A stretch of 64,000 bases of DNA from Pelobates cultripes (GCA_933207985.1 OW240915.1:278923953-278987952), one strand, 5' to 3'; counted from the stretch's first letter, positions 24,055-37,500 are shown. Program-made: numbers and translations. Notes: generated by a model not told the origin, from the sequence alone.

Positions 24055-24450
24055 AGAGACACTTTATGTAGTGCTTCTGGTGTCTACATTGAAAAATCTG
24101 CCAGGACATGTAATAAACACTGCATTTTCAGAAAAAAATGCAGTGTTTACATTGCTGCCTAGTAACACAACTAAAGGCAGTCACTCAGATGGCCACTGGA
24201 GTTGCTTCTTTAGGTCAGCGTCTCCAGGCTTTGCACGGAGATGCGGAATGCTCCTGTAGAGATGCATTTTGCTGCACATGCACAATAACTCCAAAGGCTT
24301 TCCTATGGGAAAACATTGGATTGGCAGAGATCATCAATATTGTTGATCTCAGCCATGGAGGTGGAGCCAGCCGTGGAGAGACCAGGGGACCTACATATTT
24401 ACTCCAGCACCAGTATTAGGAATACATGTTTGTATTCTTAGATCTACTTA
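24055..24450. mobile_element. TTAA-type MITE (degenerate right end)
   Basis: TTAA at 24051-24054 then agagacactttatgtagtg; the right part aggaatacatgtttgtattct parallels the end of the 9241 MITE. It lies in the putative PAG1 3' UTR. Confidence 0.5.
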
Positions 24451-26512
24451 TAGGAACACTATAGTGCTATTTGGTAGATATTGTTAAAAGCATATATTAA
24501 ACTGCCTATGATGGGCAGAAAAGAATTTTAGCTGTAATTTTTTTTTTACTTGGTGTCAGAGGACTTGCCAGTAGATAAACTGGTAAAGCCTTCCCATTTT
24601 GGTCAGCTATCAATCACGCATCAACAACTGGTATCTTGGTTTAGGTGAGATTTATGCAATATTGATGGGACTGCCAGGGGGCAAGCTTGCTAGGGACTGC
24701 CAGGGGAGGAAACTTACATTTTTGCACCATGTGACCTATTGTAAATCTTAGTGCTAAGAGAAATGTATTTATTATTTTTTACATTTCTTTCAGATTGTGC
24801 TGCGCAGCATATTTGTTATTGTGTAGTATTATTACTGTCAGTTCTTCTGTGAGTTTGTGCTGATAGTTGCAATGATTAATAATACCTTCCTATATACAGA
24901 ATGATCACAGTTACATATTACCAAAACAAGTTAATATTCCACCCACAAAAAAAAATCAAAAAAAAAAAAAAAAAATCAGAAAACTAGCTCATCAGGATTT
25001 ATTTTACAAGAATATAAATCTTTCTGTAGAGAGATGGGAGAAAAAGGATAAGCAACAGAAGTGGCAATGTGTGTAACATTTTTTTAAATTACAAAGCTAC
25101 AAGATACATTTGAAGTGTAACAATTAAAACACTTCAGGCACAATATCACCATCTAGACTGCAAAATGGAGAAATTAATGGATAAATATAAAAAAAAGGTG
25201 ATTATTGTGCTTACCAAGTCTGTGATAGAGGCAGGGACGGAGTTTGGATGGGAGATTTGTTTTTTTTTAAAGACATTATTATGTCAATGATGCTGGAGTA
25301 TGGTGTCTGGATTAATTTTTACCAGTTGGATTTGTTTTGCCGTGGTTTTGCAACAAACATGGTCACTACACCGCACATTTGTCTGCCGTCTCCCAAATGT
25401 CAAGTGTAAGGTTCCACAACTGAATGTGACTGTAACTAAGATATGACGTTTATTGCAATGGCCATGTTGGTCACTTTTTGCCTCAATGCAGATGCAGCTA
25501 TAGAAATAAATGTATATGTAGAAATAAGTTAAGGTTTTGGAATTTGCTAGAAATTCAATAGGTATAATCTCCTTGTGTGCGCTTTTAAATCTGGGAGCAT
25601 GCAAACCAAACAGATAACCAGAAACAGAAACGGATTGTAGTAAAGAAAAATAAAATAAAAACACATTTTTATATTATATGCTATATGTGAGGCTGGCAAT
25701 GCACAGCTTGGCATGCAATGTCACTTCAAAATCACTTCACGTCAGTGACCAAAAGAGAATCCAATACTGGGGAAAGAGGCTTAAATGTGCATGCACATAC
25801 TGCATTTTGGGATTCTGGCACCAGTACCTAGAAATATTTTGGAGAAACGGGTGCTTTTCTGCATCACTTCTCACACTGTAATAATGCTAACTGGAGTGAG
25901 GGAATATTGTATTGTAACAATCATTTAAAATTGGCATTAGCAGTGTTGCTGATGTTCAATAATCCTTAAAAGACCAGTATATGACGGGGGAAAAGTGAAA
26001 CTCAAAGTAGTTTAAGCTACAAATAGTACTGTCAAGTTTAGCTTCAGTTAGACTACACTGGATTAAATTGTGCCACAGATCGTCACGCCGAGGATTTCCC
26101 TATGCTTGGAGTAAAAATTAGCACACCTTCAGTACCTTCACAGGATGACTAACAATTGGTTAGTTCTTTTCAAAGTATTTCATGGTATTGCTGGCATGTT
26201 TCATTCAATAAATACTAAAAAAGAATATATAATAAAATTTCTCTACACAAGAGGCAAAACTATTTTAAAGCATCTCGGCTAGTGGTAAAATCCATTGTGA
26301 CCCTGAATACCATGCTGGGCACCTCCTACAAAATCTGTCCCCAGTCAGGGAGCTGAATTACTAGAACCATGGTAAATAAAAAAATAAAAAAAAAATCACA
26401 TGCATGAGCTATCGTCTACCACTGTGTGTTATTTTAATGCCTCAAAGATTAACTCAGAATGGAACTCATCTGCACACTAAGAATAACGGGGTTGCTACAA
26501 AACTGAACGGAC
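24451..26512. other. No gene recognised (putative PAG1 3' UTR or downstream)
   Basis: AT-rich with A-runs near 24950 and T-runs. Minus-strand AATAAA motifs near 25.0 kb may be alternative poly(A) signals. No frame shows a known domain. Confidence 0.35.
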
Positions 26513-26526
26513 ATGTCCCTGTGGAG

Positions 26527-27408
26527 ATAACAGAAAAAAAGAAGGATAGTGCGTAGGCGCTTCACTGTAATTATGACAGTTCTGTATATAATAAAAATAT
26601 ACAATAGATGGTGTAACTGGTACCCTAGTGCTTCCCTTATACACCAGATTTACATAATACAATAAAAAGAGACAAATACCAGTATATACACCTCCCCAAT
26701 GTGATCACAACAAAAATAAGTGATATTACCAATTTAGAACTGGACTGTAATGTAAACAGCGTAGAACTTGATTGGGGTATAAACTAAAATAGAAAAAACA
26801 TAAAAAACATAGTGCAAACTGTATGATGGAAAATAAGTAATAGATAAATGTGCTGGGGAAGCACTGGAGGAAGGCTGTTGGCCGAAACGCGTCTGCTTCA
26901 ATCTTCTGCATTTGTATTTGTTATTTTATGTGTATTCCTGTCACTCTGGGCTACTATACAGATAGGGGTAAGTGGAATTCCATTGTTGTTTTATATATAT
27001 CCTTGTCCGTTTTGGGTTCCACCCCCATAGTGCCCAGTAGTGTATACACTTTTTTATATATTTTTTATATATTTTTATAAATAAATATATTTTATATTTA
27101 ACCTTTGGAGTCTCATCTATTTGGACCACCTGGATCGTTAGCCAGTTATTGGCACCCCTGAGCCTGTTATACAGAGCCTGGTACGGCTCTGGAGAATGTG
27201 AGTGAGAGTCACACATTTATCTATTACTTATTTTCCATCATACAGTTTGCACTATGTTTTTTATGCTTTTTCTATTTTAGTTTATACCCCAATCAAGTTC
27301 TACGCTGTTTACATTACAGTCCAGTTCTAAATTGGTAATATCACTTATTTTTGTTGTGATCACATTGGGGAGGTGTATATACTGGTATTTGTCTCTTTTT
27401 ATTGTATT
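26527..27408 (+). mobile_element. Inverted-repeat element with hammerhead-like motif (Penelope-like candidate)
   Basis: Exact 14-bp direct repeats atgtccctgtggag flank it (26513-26526, 27409-27422). Arms of about 195 bp (26654-26851 and 27213-27408) are inverted copies. The hammerhead-like core directly follows the left arm, as in the 5.1-kb element. 882 bp, no protein domain. It sits at the left margin of an L1-like fragment. Confidence 0.65.
26863..26893 (+). ncRNA. Hammerhead-like motif
   Basis: CTGGAGGA (one extra base against CTGANGA), stem II GGC/GCC, then GAAACGCGTC, a perfect match to the downstream core of minimal hammerheads. Confidence 0.5.
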
Positions 27409-27422
27409 ATGTCCCTGTGGAG

Positions 27423-28713
27423 CTCCATCCAAACAGAGAGATGCTTTGCCTTGGCGATTCACTCTGGACGAGCACTAAAACATTGCCCCTACCAGATGAC
27501 AGTATGGGCCGCAAAAATAAAATGTTTTGGGTGCCAGAGAGCCCACAAATCCCCGATAGACTAATTTATGAGGCCTGCAATGCGAGAAACACATAAGATG
27601 GCACCTGAAGCGAGTCACGTTGCAGCAGAATCTAAAGAGTTACATAAGGAGGTTTGAATCTCCTGATTCTGCCCACCACAGCGAAGTGGACCAGGAATCA
27701 GAGTCTGAGGAACACCAAACACCCTCAACAAAAGGGGATATCAAAAGGCTGCTCCTGGACCTCCGCAAAGTGTGGAAAGCATAGAAGCTCAAAAAAGCAG
27801 AGGAGAGAGAGAGAGAGCACGGGGTGATAGGCTACAAGCCACAGAGACACATATGAAGGAGCTAACAAGTCCAAAGGATGCAAAAAAAACTATGGCCTCC
27901 TTGGAATTCCGCCACAGATAACAGAATGTCCAACTGAGTGGAGTCCCAGAAAAAGGTCAGTGAGGAAGTTTTTTTACCCTACACCAAGAGACGGTTTATA
28001 TTTATGGGCCTCAAAGGGGGAGAGGACCCAACCATGCTGAAATTAGCATTCTGGATCCGAAAGGCTGTCATAGCCCCAGCTGATGTGCCAAGAGACATTG
28101 TAGTGGTGAGCGCAGGTTGCAAAGATACTGAGAGAACGATTGGTCCAGCACAGATAGGGCACAGATGGAGCCTAATGGTCCCACAAGGAAACAAGACCAT
28201 TTCCCTCACATCAGATCAAGACCCAGAGACACTAAAGGTGCAAACTGAAAACTGAAGCTGCTGAACACAGACCCCGTTGTAGCGTCTTCTGGTAAATACG
28301 ACATGGCAGCTACGGAAGATCCAAAAGAAAGCACATCAAAAATGGAGCCTAAGCTTTATTCCCCGAGAACAAGACCGTGACTGCTGAATATTAATGTATA
28401 AGTTTGCCCATACTACATAAGGATGCACTGTACCCCATGCTTGATTTCCCAGACCAGCTCTCCAACCCAACGAGACATACTTACCCGAGCTATTACCAAT
28501 GTTCTCATACATTTAAATGCCAAAGTGTTTCCCATGGATCTTGGCACGAACAGTTATGCCATGTTGTACTGCTTAGCGCATAATGTTATGTTATATTGAT
28601 CAGCGCACGAAGTTACCAATATTGCCTGTTCTATTTTCACTATAAGTTATTGATATCAATGTATATCTGTGTATGCAAAACCAATAAAACACACACAAAA
28701 AAAAAATAACAAA
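27423..28713 (+). pseudogene. L1-like retrotransposon fragment with poly(A)
   Basis: Coding traces around 27840-28250, for example LEFRHR..NVQLSGVPE at the position where L1 ORF1 proteins have LExRxRRxNLRIRGxPE. The end carries CCAATAAAAC and an A-rich tail (28683-28713). Multiple stops; ORF2 is missing. Assignment to L1 rests on one short motif and the tail. Confidence 0.45.
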
Positions 28714-29323
28714 AAAATGGGATTATCAGCAGGTGGACCAAAAACTAAATGTACATGAGGCCCCTCAGGGGCGAGTAGATGTGTTGATTCAGAGCTCACT
28801 AGTGTGAAACTATTATTACACATCCAGCCTGTACTATGGCTACAACTGTATACAGAGGTCAAAGATAAAAACAGGTTAATCAAGAAGAAATCGTAACCCT
28901 TTGTGCAAGAATATAGCCCTTTGGCAAAAAATAATGATTCCTAATAGCACATTTTAAAATTACGTGAATAATTGAACTGCTATTAAAGTTTGCCGTTTAT
29001 ACAGAAGTGTTATATATATATACACACACACACACACTATATTATATATAATATATATAAAAAAAATACACTTACAGGACTGAAAATTACAACTACTAAA
29101 TATCCTCATCACTGGCACTAAGCAGGGCTCAATTTTCACTCATCAGTATACATATATACATATGTACGCATATACAAACAAAATATGTACTCACATGAAA
29201 AAATAAAAATATGGACACCTTGAGAATCTGATTAACACATTTGGTATAACACTTTCTGTGAGGCTACTAGCTGGGTATTGGTGGGTAACTTTAAACTCAG
29301 GATGTGCTCACTGTGTAGCCCAT
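28714..29323. other. No gene; AT/CA microsatellite
   Basis: A tatata/cacaca run at about 29010-29065. Otherwise unassigned, in the putative PAG1 3' UTR. Confidence 0.4.
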
Positions 29324-29327
29324 TTAA

Positions 29328-29731
29328 AGAAGTATTCCAAGCACCATAATCACTACAGCCTTCAGTAGTTGTTATGGTGAAATATGTGCCCTAAAGCCCT
29401 TTCAGAGTATATAGTCAAATGGTTTACGAATGATTTTACATATTTCCTGGGTTTTGTTGGACACCAGAACCCGCCCCCTCTGCTGCCAGAAGTTCTGCCA
29501 CTTAACTAAACTCGGCAGTGCCAGGATGCCCTCACTGAACGCGGACATAGAGTCTATCTTCACGCCACGTGGTGTTGGAAGCTCCTGCAAGGAACTTCCA
29601 TTATCTGCCACATAATTTGTCAAACCATTCTTTGACCATTTACTCTGGGAGGGTGTAATGGCACTCCTAGCACCATTATCACTACAATGATAGGTGCCTG
29701 TAGCTATTGTTATGGCGCTTGGAGTGTTCCA
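29328..29731. mobile_element. TTAA-type MITE
   Basis: TTAA at 29324-29327, left end agaagtattccaagcaccataatcact, right end attgttatggcgcttggagtgttcca with TTCA beyond. Inverted ends of about 25 bp. Confidence 0.6.
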
Positions 29732-31222
29732 TTCAACCATAAAGGATAAAAAAAAAACATAGGTCATCAAAGCAATCTGTTCTATAAAGGTCCTACTCTA
29801 AAATAAAATGACCCACACAGTTTGCTATTGGAGTGCTGTATAGCAAAGCCAAAGCACAGTAAGTTCTTACCCACAGAATATCCAGCAATAAAGTACAAGA
29901 TTATCAATTACATTATGACATTTTGTTAAAGATCATCATCGGCGGAACCTTTCTGAAAATAAAACTCCTTGAACACATAAATATTTAGTTCCAAGCTCAA
30001 GAAAAAAGGCCAATACAAAAAAAGGCCAACACAAGAGCGCTAGGCAATGGGGCACACGATAAAAAAAAAAAAAAGTAATATTGGAGAAGGTTCTATAGGC
30101 ATTTATGGTGGAACCTGGTAGAGAGTTGGTCGAGTTAATGCCACTGGGAGATCCCTGGGCTTGGGAGAATCCTGGGCTTTCACCGAGGATCAGCAATAAG
30201 ATGGCAAACCTTACCAGGTAATCTTAAAGTGTTCTATATAAATCTGTTTAACTCCTGATTCATTATGGAACACCAGGAAAAAAACCTTCACCATTTGAAG
30301 GTGAACGGTCACTTCTTGAATTCCTAATAGTCTTCCATTAAAGATTTCGTAATGGACATCACAATCCAGTTTAGCCCAAGTACAGCGGGTGCACACACAG
30401 CACTGGAGAATGAGAACCATACAACCTCTGTCTGTGCAGATAGCAGTGCGTAGAATGAGGATTGACAGGGAGCCAAGATGGAGGCACTATTTTAGGATAG
30501 AGGTAATATTATCTGCATCAGTTTTGTCATTTAATCTTAGTTTTCATATATATGTTAAACATAGGATACGTACACATAATATTAAACATTTCTTGGATGA
30601 GACAGTTTTCTTTTACGTACCAGAGCAAATTATTGTAGACCCCTCTGACTTCAAAACATTAAAGTCAATTAGATCACACATTACGAAATAAGAAGGTATT
30701 CAGGGAAAAAATACCATGATTTCACTTTGCAGCAGAGATCAACTAAACAAGATTTATAGAACTCCTGTACAGTATAACCAGTTTTTAAAAAACATTTTCC
30801 CCAATACTTTGTATACATTAAATAGCTGCAGGATTTAACAAGAATTGGATTCAAAAGCAAAAGAGATTTACATTAATTGTAAAATCGACAACAAAGTACC
30901 AAACATTTTGTAATGAAGTACCCGAAAAAGTACCTAGTTTGATCTGATACCACTTAATTTTTGCAGCCCAAAAAAAAAAAATAGGATTTGTAAACAAAAC
31001 TAAATGAAGCAACCTATTTACTCATCGTTGAAAATATATGAAATTCTGTAAAAAATAATTAACATTGTCATGCTGTAGAAAGGCATTTTTTTTTGCAAGC
31101 AGATATGTGTGCTTCTTTCATAAGACCATTCAGAGGGTGGTTTAAAGATAGTTTGTCTCATAATGTGCCATATCCACCCCGCCAAAAAAAAGAAAATTAA
31201 ATTAAAGTTAAAAATGTATTCC

Positions 31223-31582
31223 TTAAAGTCTTGTAAATTCAGCATTTTGTTGCAAATCACCAATACTTTCATAGTCACTCTCTCCATGTGGGAGAACAGT
31301 TTCTCTGGTATTAGAATATGGTATAGTCCTCTCCTCTTCCCGGCTGTGGGTTGCAATTGCTTCATATTCGGGATCTGTCCCACCATTAATTTGTTCAACT
31401 GATGGCACAAAGCCACCGATATTGGCACTTTTTTCAATGTCCCCGACCGTAGCATATGTGCCATTGCAGGTGGTTGGAGATAGGTCAGTGGCAACATCTT
31501 GAATATATGAGTAATGGGATAAATCCTCATCGTCTTTTCTGGACTTCCCATGCTTGGATACTCTAGAATACATTGCAGAAAT
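31223..31582 (-). CDS. PAG1: PAG1 terminal coding exon: Csk-binding tyrosine and PDZ ligand
   Basis: 360 nt, residues 306-424 and a TAA stop. It begins ISAMYSRVSK; Tyr310 aligns with human Tyr317, the Csk SH2 docking site. Further motifs are YSYI (329-334), TYATV (347-351), DPEYEAI (375-381) and DYESIGDLQQ (408-417), ending EFTRL, the PDZ-binding tail. The acceptor ATTTCAG sits just above 31582. The strongly conserved end marks this as the last coding exon. Confidence 0.96.
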   Translation of the reverse strand: MSAMYSRVSKHGKSRKDDEDLSHYSYIQDVATDLSPTTCNGTYATVGDIEKSANIGGFVPSVEQINGGTDPEYEAIATHSREEERTIPYSNTRETVLPHGESDYESIGDLQQNAEFTRL

Positions 31583-34500
31583 CTGAAATAGACGGTAGAT
31601 AAAAGGATTAATGTATAAAATCTATAGAGGTTATTTTCCAACTTGACAGTATTCAGATAGAGTTGTCCAAAAGTAAAAGTAAACAAACGAAAGTAATTAA
31701 TGCACTTAAAGAGATTTGTGCAAGAGAATTAACAATACTTACAGAAACCTATTAAAAATTAGAATTCAACGTTCATGCAATAAGATGTACTACACGGAAT
31801 AGGCATTATTCATTTTAATGGTCAATTTCCATGGACAAGCAACAACCTTATTTTAGAGGCCAGGTACTATAGGACTATTTACTTATGTCTGAATAAGATC
31901 TTTCATGCTAAAGACAGGCCAGACACATAGGGAATGGCCTTAGGCCATTAGGCGCCCTGTGCGACAAGGCTTCACGGCACACACACGGCACACACACACA
32001 CACAGGAAGACAGTCACACAGACAGACACACAGGAAGACAGTCACACAGGCAGTCAGTCACACACACACACAGGCAGTCACACAAACAGGCAGACAGGCA
32101 GTCACACACACACACACACACACACACATACAGACTTAGCTCTTTCCATTTTGGCAGGAAGGGGGAGTGGATGCACTTGGTTGTTGTCCTTCCTTCATCC
32201 CTCTTCCTTTACAGGGGCTTCGGGTATGTATTAGCCCCGCCTCTGCCGGTCGTTAAGCCCCGCCCTGTGTGTGTGTTTTTTTTTAATATTCGGGTGGAGA
32301 ATAATTAATCCTCCACCCGGGTACCTATTTTAGCTCCCCTGACACCGGCCATGTGCAAGCTGTGTCGGCCACATGGCGCCCCCTGCTCAATGGCGCCCTG
32401 TGCAGCCTCACAGCTCGCACACCCCTAAGGCCAGCCCTGCTGACACAGAATGTGAGAAAACGTAAATATAGAGAACTGTAACACATATTACCAGTCCTTA
32501 GAACGTATGGGCTTATATTACAAATGCACATAGGGAAATGTGTAGCTAGAAACAAAGCAAGGCTCAAGACATCATAAATACACAGAAAAGGGAAAAAAAA
32601 CACACAAAAACACACCAACCTGAAATAGGAGAACAAGGATTCATACAAACAGTGTCCAGGGACAGACTGAGCATAACTTGAGCATCCTGGCAAAATGAGG
32701 CCATGGACCTCTCTGGAGTATCTCTACCCATCTCATGTTGTAAGACTTCCCTCTATCTCCCTCTTTGTAAGAAATCCCCTAGAGTAGCACAACTCTCTAG
32801 CCCCCAAGTGATTCTATCTTTATCCAGCAGCCCAAGTGTGTCTCTCTCTATCCCAGCAAACTAATCAGTTTTGAGGTGCTCTCTTGTCTCCTTTAGGCTT
32901 ATATCTCCCTTTAAAAGATTTTTCTCAATCAGCCTTTTAAGTGTAGCTTTCCATGAACCTTTCTCATTCTGTAGCTTCCTCCCCACCTCTCCTTTTTCTC
33001 TCTCTATACAATCTCCTTCCTTGTAGTTTTGTAAATACCTGTGAGTTTGAACAAAGTATTCTGTGTTTCCGTGGCAGTCTCTTCCACAGGTTGGTTTTAG
33101 CAATGGTTTTAAGCACGCCATAGAAGCACTGTCAGTGTGAAAGGGGTGGGAATATGGCAGAACCAAAAAAACATACCATAATAACAATATCTGCTAATGG
33201 GCTACGAGATTTTTAACAGCCTGGTCTGTTTAGCTACAATTCAGCCTTCATCGGGTGGTGTTGGATTTCCCTATTGAGTATAAACAGAGCGCTGAGCACA
33301 GTGACTATTAGTGAACAGACCAATGGGATTATTAGAGGTAACGCCATGGGACAGCAATGAGAAGACTTCTGCCTTAAATAAGATTTTAAGAAAATTAATT
33401 TCAAGGAAAAACACAGGAAAAAAAAAAAAACAACAACACACACACACACACTAAAAAAATGAAGAGGGACAGACACATTAGAAAGCATAGTGGGGATAGA
33501 GGAGGGAATGAAGGTGTGTAGAGTAGTTTATGATCTACAGTTTGGTTACTCTTGCTCTATGGGAGGGAATCCAAAAGAAAATTCACGTACACAGAAATTC
33601 TGGTCCATAGTTCATGGTCTGTAGCTATACTTAAATATTCTATTCTACCTCTTTAATCTTGGTAGATATACAATGTGCATACTGGGGTGGTGACAGTTCT
33701 AGAGGAGAGATTGTGTTGCAAATTCCCTGGGTAAGCTTTTAGCCCCATTTTCTACTGTTCAATTATACATGGAAAGCAATGTTGAAATATTACAGCGGTT
33801 ACACAGTTTTAACAATGGTCACCAGGCTAAACTCTTAATACATACGTCATCTTCCGTAAGACATGGATCTTCTTCCCGAGATTTGTAGGATAGAGAACTT
33901 TGTCTCTAAAAAGGCAAGAAAGATAAAAGGAAAATCAATATACTTCTGAATTCTGTAAAGACTTGAGCTTACTTTTCTCTTTCACAACCCTCCAGGGCTT
34001 TTATCCCAATATTACAGAAAGATTCTCCATGATCAAACTGAAACGGATGAGACAAAGCAAATATTGAAAAGTGGTAGATGTAAAACATAGGACTTCCTAA
34101 AGGCAATAGTTTGATTTAAGAAACATTCTAATAAAATATCACTTACAAATCAGATTTGCAGTCAACAGAAGAACTGAAAGCTGACATTTAGTGGGTCAGT
34201 TCCAGCAACATGAGAAATTACATACTATGTTTCATAATTAGTATGTTTAATAATTGAGGGTTGCAGACACTGAATTCGGATTTTAGAGCACCTCTGACTA
34301 TAAAATTTTTTTTTTTTTTAATATCAAGACCATGACAGGGACATACACCAAAAATCAGTAAAAAATGTATTTAAATTTTTTTTTAAAAAATATCAATAAA
34401 TCAATAAACCTTTAGTCCAAAACAGAAATGAACTTTATCTAGTCATTAAAGGAACACTATAGTCACCTAAATTACTTTAGCTAAATAAAGCAGTTTTAGT

Positions 34501-37500
34501 GTATAGATCATTCCCCTGCAATTTCACTGCTCAATCCACTGTCATTTAGGAGTTAAATCACTTTGTTTCTGTTTATGCAGCCCTAGCCACACCTCCCCTG
34601 GCTATGATTGACAGAGCCTGCATGAAAAAAAAAAACTGGTTTCACTTTCAAACAGATGTAATTTACCGTAAATAATTGTATCTTAATCTCTAAATTGAAC
34701 TTTAACCACATACAGGAGGCTCTTGCAGGGTCTAGCAACCTATTAACATAGCAGGGGATAAGAAAATCTTAATTAAACAGAACTTGCAATAAAGAAAGCC
34801 TAAATAGGGTTCTCTTTACAGGAAGTTTTTATGGAAGGCTGTGCAAGTCACATGCAGGGAGGTGTGACTAGGGTTTATAAACAAAGGGATTTAACTCCTA
34901 AATGGCAGAGGATCGAGCAATGAGGCTGCAGGGGCATGTTCTATACACCAAAACTGCTTCATTAAGCTAAAGTTGTTCAGGTGACTATAGTGTCCCTTTA
35001 AAACTGACCTGGCAATGTTTCGCATTATTTTTATGTGTTGGGTTTATGTGACTTTAAAGCCTTATTAAAATATCCACAAGCTTACACTATACATGAGGCA
35101 ATATGTAGCATGTGCACAGATGATGTGATTTTTTTATTGCCACATGTAAACAAGCCATAAGGTTAGAATTTAACCGAATGGTTTTTCTATGGACAAAGAT
35201 TGGTAACTATCCCTGGGTCAACCATTCTCATTTTGTTTGTTTCACCTTCCTGTTGGACTTCCCGGATTTCATATCAATTTAACAACCATAAACGTTATGG
35301 TTTAAAACCATAAACGTTTGTTTAGTTGTCATTGATCTAAACAAGATCAGGACACAGTGACATTTCTTTAGAACTTCCTCCTTTGAGACCGAAAGGCCAC
35401 GAGTAGTGCATGTCAGGGTCGAAGAGTCATTAAGACCACATTAAGACCTCTGGATTTAGAGATGACGTGGATTTGCACTGCTGACTCAGAAAAGGATTAT
35501 GTAGCCTGGGAAAGATGTTTCAGTCAGTCAATGTGATATATTGCATTGTCAACAATAATTTGTGAATATAGTTCTACTTAAAATGTTTTTCTGAAATTTC
35601 TTAGAGGGACTTTTGGATCTATTATACGAATAAACAACAAGAAAAAAACCAAAACAAAACATGGAATTCCACATATATATTTGCACAGAACAGAGACTGA
35701 AATTAGAAACATCTGTTTTTTGCTGTTGATCCAAAAGAAGGCAAAAAAAACAGTTTGAATCACTTCTAATTTTGCAACAAGCTAGAAGAAAAATCATTCT
35801 TGACCCAGAATGGCAGTCAGATTTATCCTTGGGTCAAGAAGCAATTACCCTAAAATTAAGAAGTTATATAATTGAATATTATGTTTGTGCAAGTATGCAT
35901 CTAGTTGTCTTTTAAACATCTGCATACTGAAATACTATACATCAATAATAAGAATATTAATCACCACCACAGTAATGACACCCACAATGGAAGAAGGATA
36001 GAGGTTGCATTGGCCAATGACCTTGTCAACACCACTATGTTCTTCTATGGCCATTCTAAGAATCAACACTGCTCATGACTGCTGGTGACTAGGAATGGAA
36101 TTAGGAACTCCTTGATAAGAAGCATGAATAACAGACAGTTGGGTATATTAAAGGGTATGGTGAAAAAGTAGCTAAAGGCAAGAGTAACCAATGGTACAAT
36201 AGACAATATCAGGTTGGGAGATTAGGAATACAATTATACATAACTACAACAGAAAATTTAATAGTTGGATAGTTAATTAAATCAAACTTCAATATACCTT
36301 TTCCTCATTACTTGTTCCTTCTAGGTTCTCCCCTTGTTCAACAGATTGTTCCTCCACCTCTTTGCTTTGCACATTCTCGTTTTCATCCAATAGTTTCTTT
36401 GGCAGGGGAGGGGGAATATCATTGTCCTGAGAAGTAGGGGTACTTGCAGCACTTTGTGTATTGATGCTCTGTCTGCTTTTTCGGTTATGATCTACAGAGG
36501 CATATTCAACACCAACTTCCATCTTGCACTCTTTAGTTCTCTGGTGTAGATCATGTGTATCCTGATCTTTGTCATCTGTTTCAGCTTGTGCACTAACCTC
36601 TTTAATTTCTTTTACGGTTTCATAAAGAGAATCTTCAATAATATTCTCATGGGAAGAGCTTTCTTTGAGCACTTCGTACGGTCCTTCATTTCCGAGAGGA
36701 ACATCACTTTCGGTCTCGCCTGGAGAAATAGCAGGTTCCATATTGCTATCTGGTGGGATTCTAGGCAACTCTCTGCTTTGATGACACCTTGATGATTTTC
36801 CAGAATAGTCTTGGAGGTCACAAAGGTCAGGAAGAGAGCTCTGCACATCTTCATAAGGCTGGATGAAGGCAGCTGTGCTATCTTCTGAAACTGGGGGAAA
36901 AATTAGAACAAAACCATCCTTTTTATTATGGTTATTTTTATCTGTTTTATTTAGAAACATTAAGATGACAGATGTTACATCTACAAACTGTAAAAAATAA
37001 ATAAGAGAAGCAGCATTTGATCACATGTCTAAATAAACTTGATTATAAATCCTATAAAATAACCAGGAGGAAAGAAATATAAACTAAACTGAGATTAGTT
37101 TTTATAACCCTTTTTTTTTTTTTTTTTAAACTCCTTGTCAACCAATCACAGAAGAATTCCAAATTATTAAATTTGTTTTTGAATATTACATATCACAATG
37201 AAATGCCTCATTTTTTGGCATGATACATAAAGGTGCTAAATTGGTTAATTGTATCAATGAAATACAGACTTTGAAGAAAACATACTTTCAAGCTGTAAAA
37301 ATATCCATTGTTTTTTTTTTTTTTTTTAAGTAATTTTTTTATTTCACAACAAACTTTAAAACAGGTTGTAATCAGTTACTGAAAGTGTGCCATACATTTT
37401 AAAGCAATACATATTCCATCCTTACACAGTGAGTGCATGGGTAGCACAGAGTCATCAAACATCATAATACGTAGTAATGTACTCACCATCACCATTACTG

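Larger units (their letters stand above)
22335..31222 (-). other. Putative long PAG1 3' UTR with inserted repeats
   Basis: Downstream of the PAG1 stop no other gene is seen for about 8.9 kb. Two AATAAA signals on the minus strand (22367-22362 and 22340-22335) are followed by a GU-rich TCTGTGTGTTTTGG stretch at 22315-22302, the arrangement of a cleavage/polyadenylation site. Mammalian PAG1 also has a 3' UTR of several kilobases. Inside lie two TTAA MITEs, an inverted-repeat hammerhead element and an L1-like fragment. Earlier sites with AATAAA (for example near 25.0 and 24.77 kb) are possible, so the extent is uncertain. Confidence 0.35.

Noticed and set aside
36292..36297. Read-through of PAG1 exon 4 into the intron (VY then stop) as an alternative C-terminus
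   Set aside because: A usable donor GTATAT is present and the next exons match PAG1 exactly, so the short form is not supported by sequence alone.
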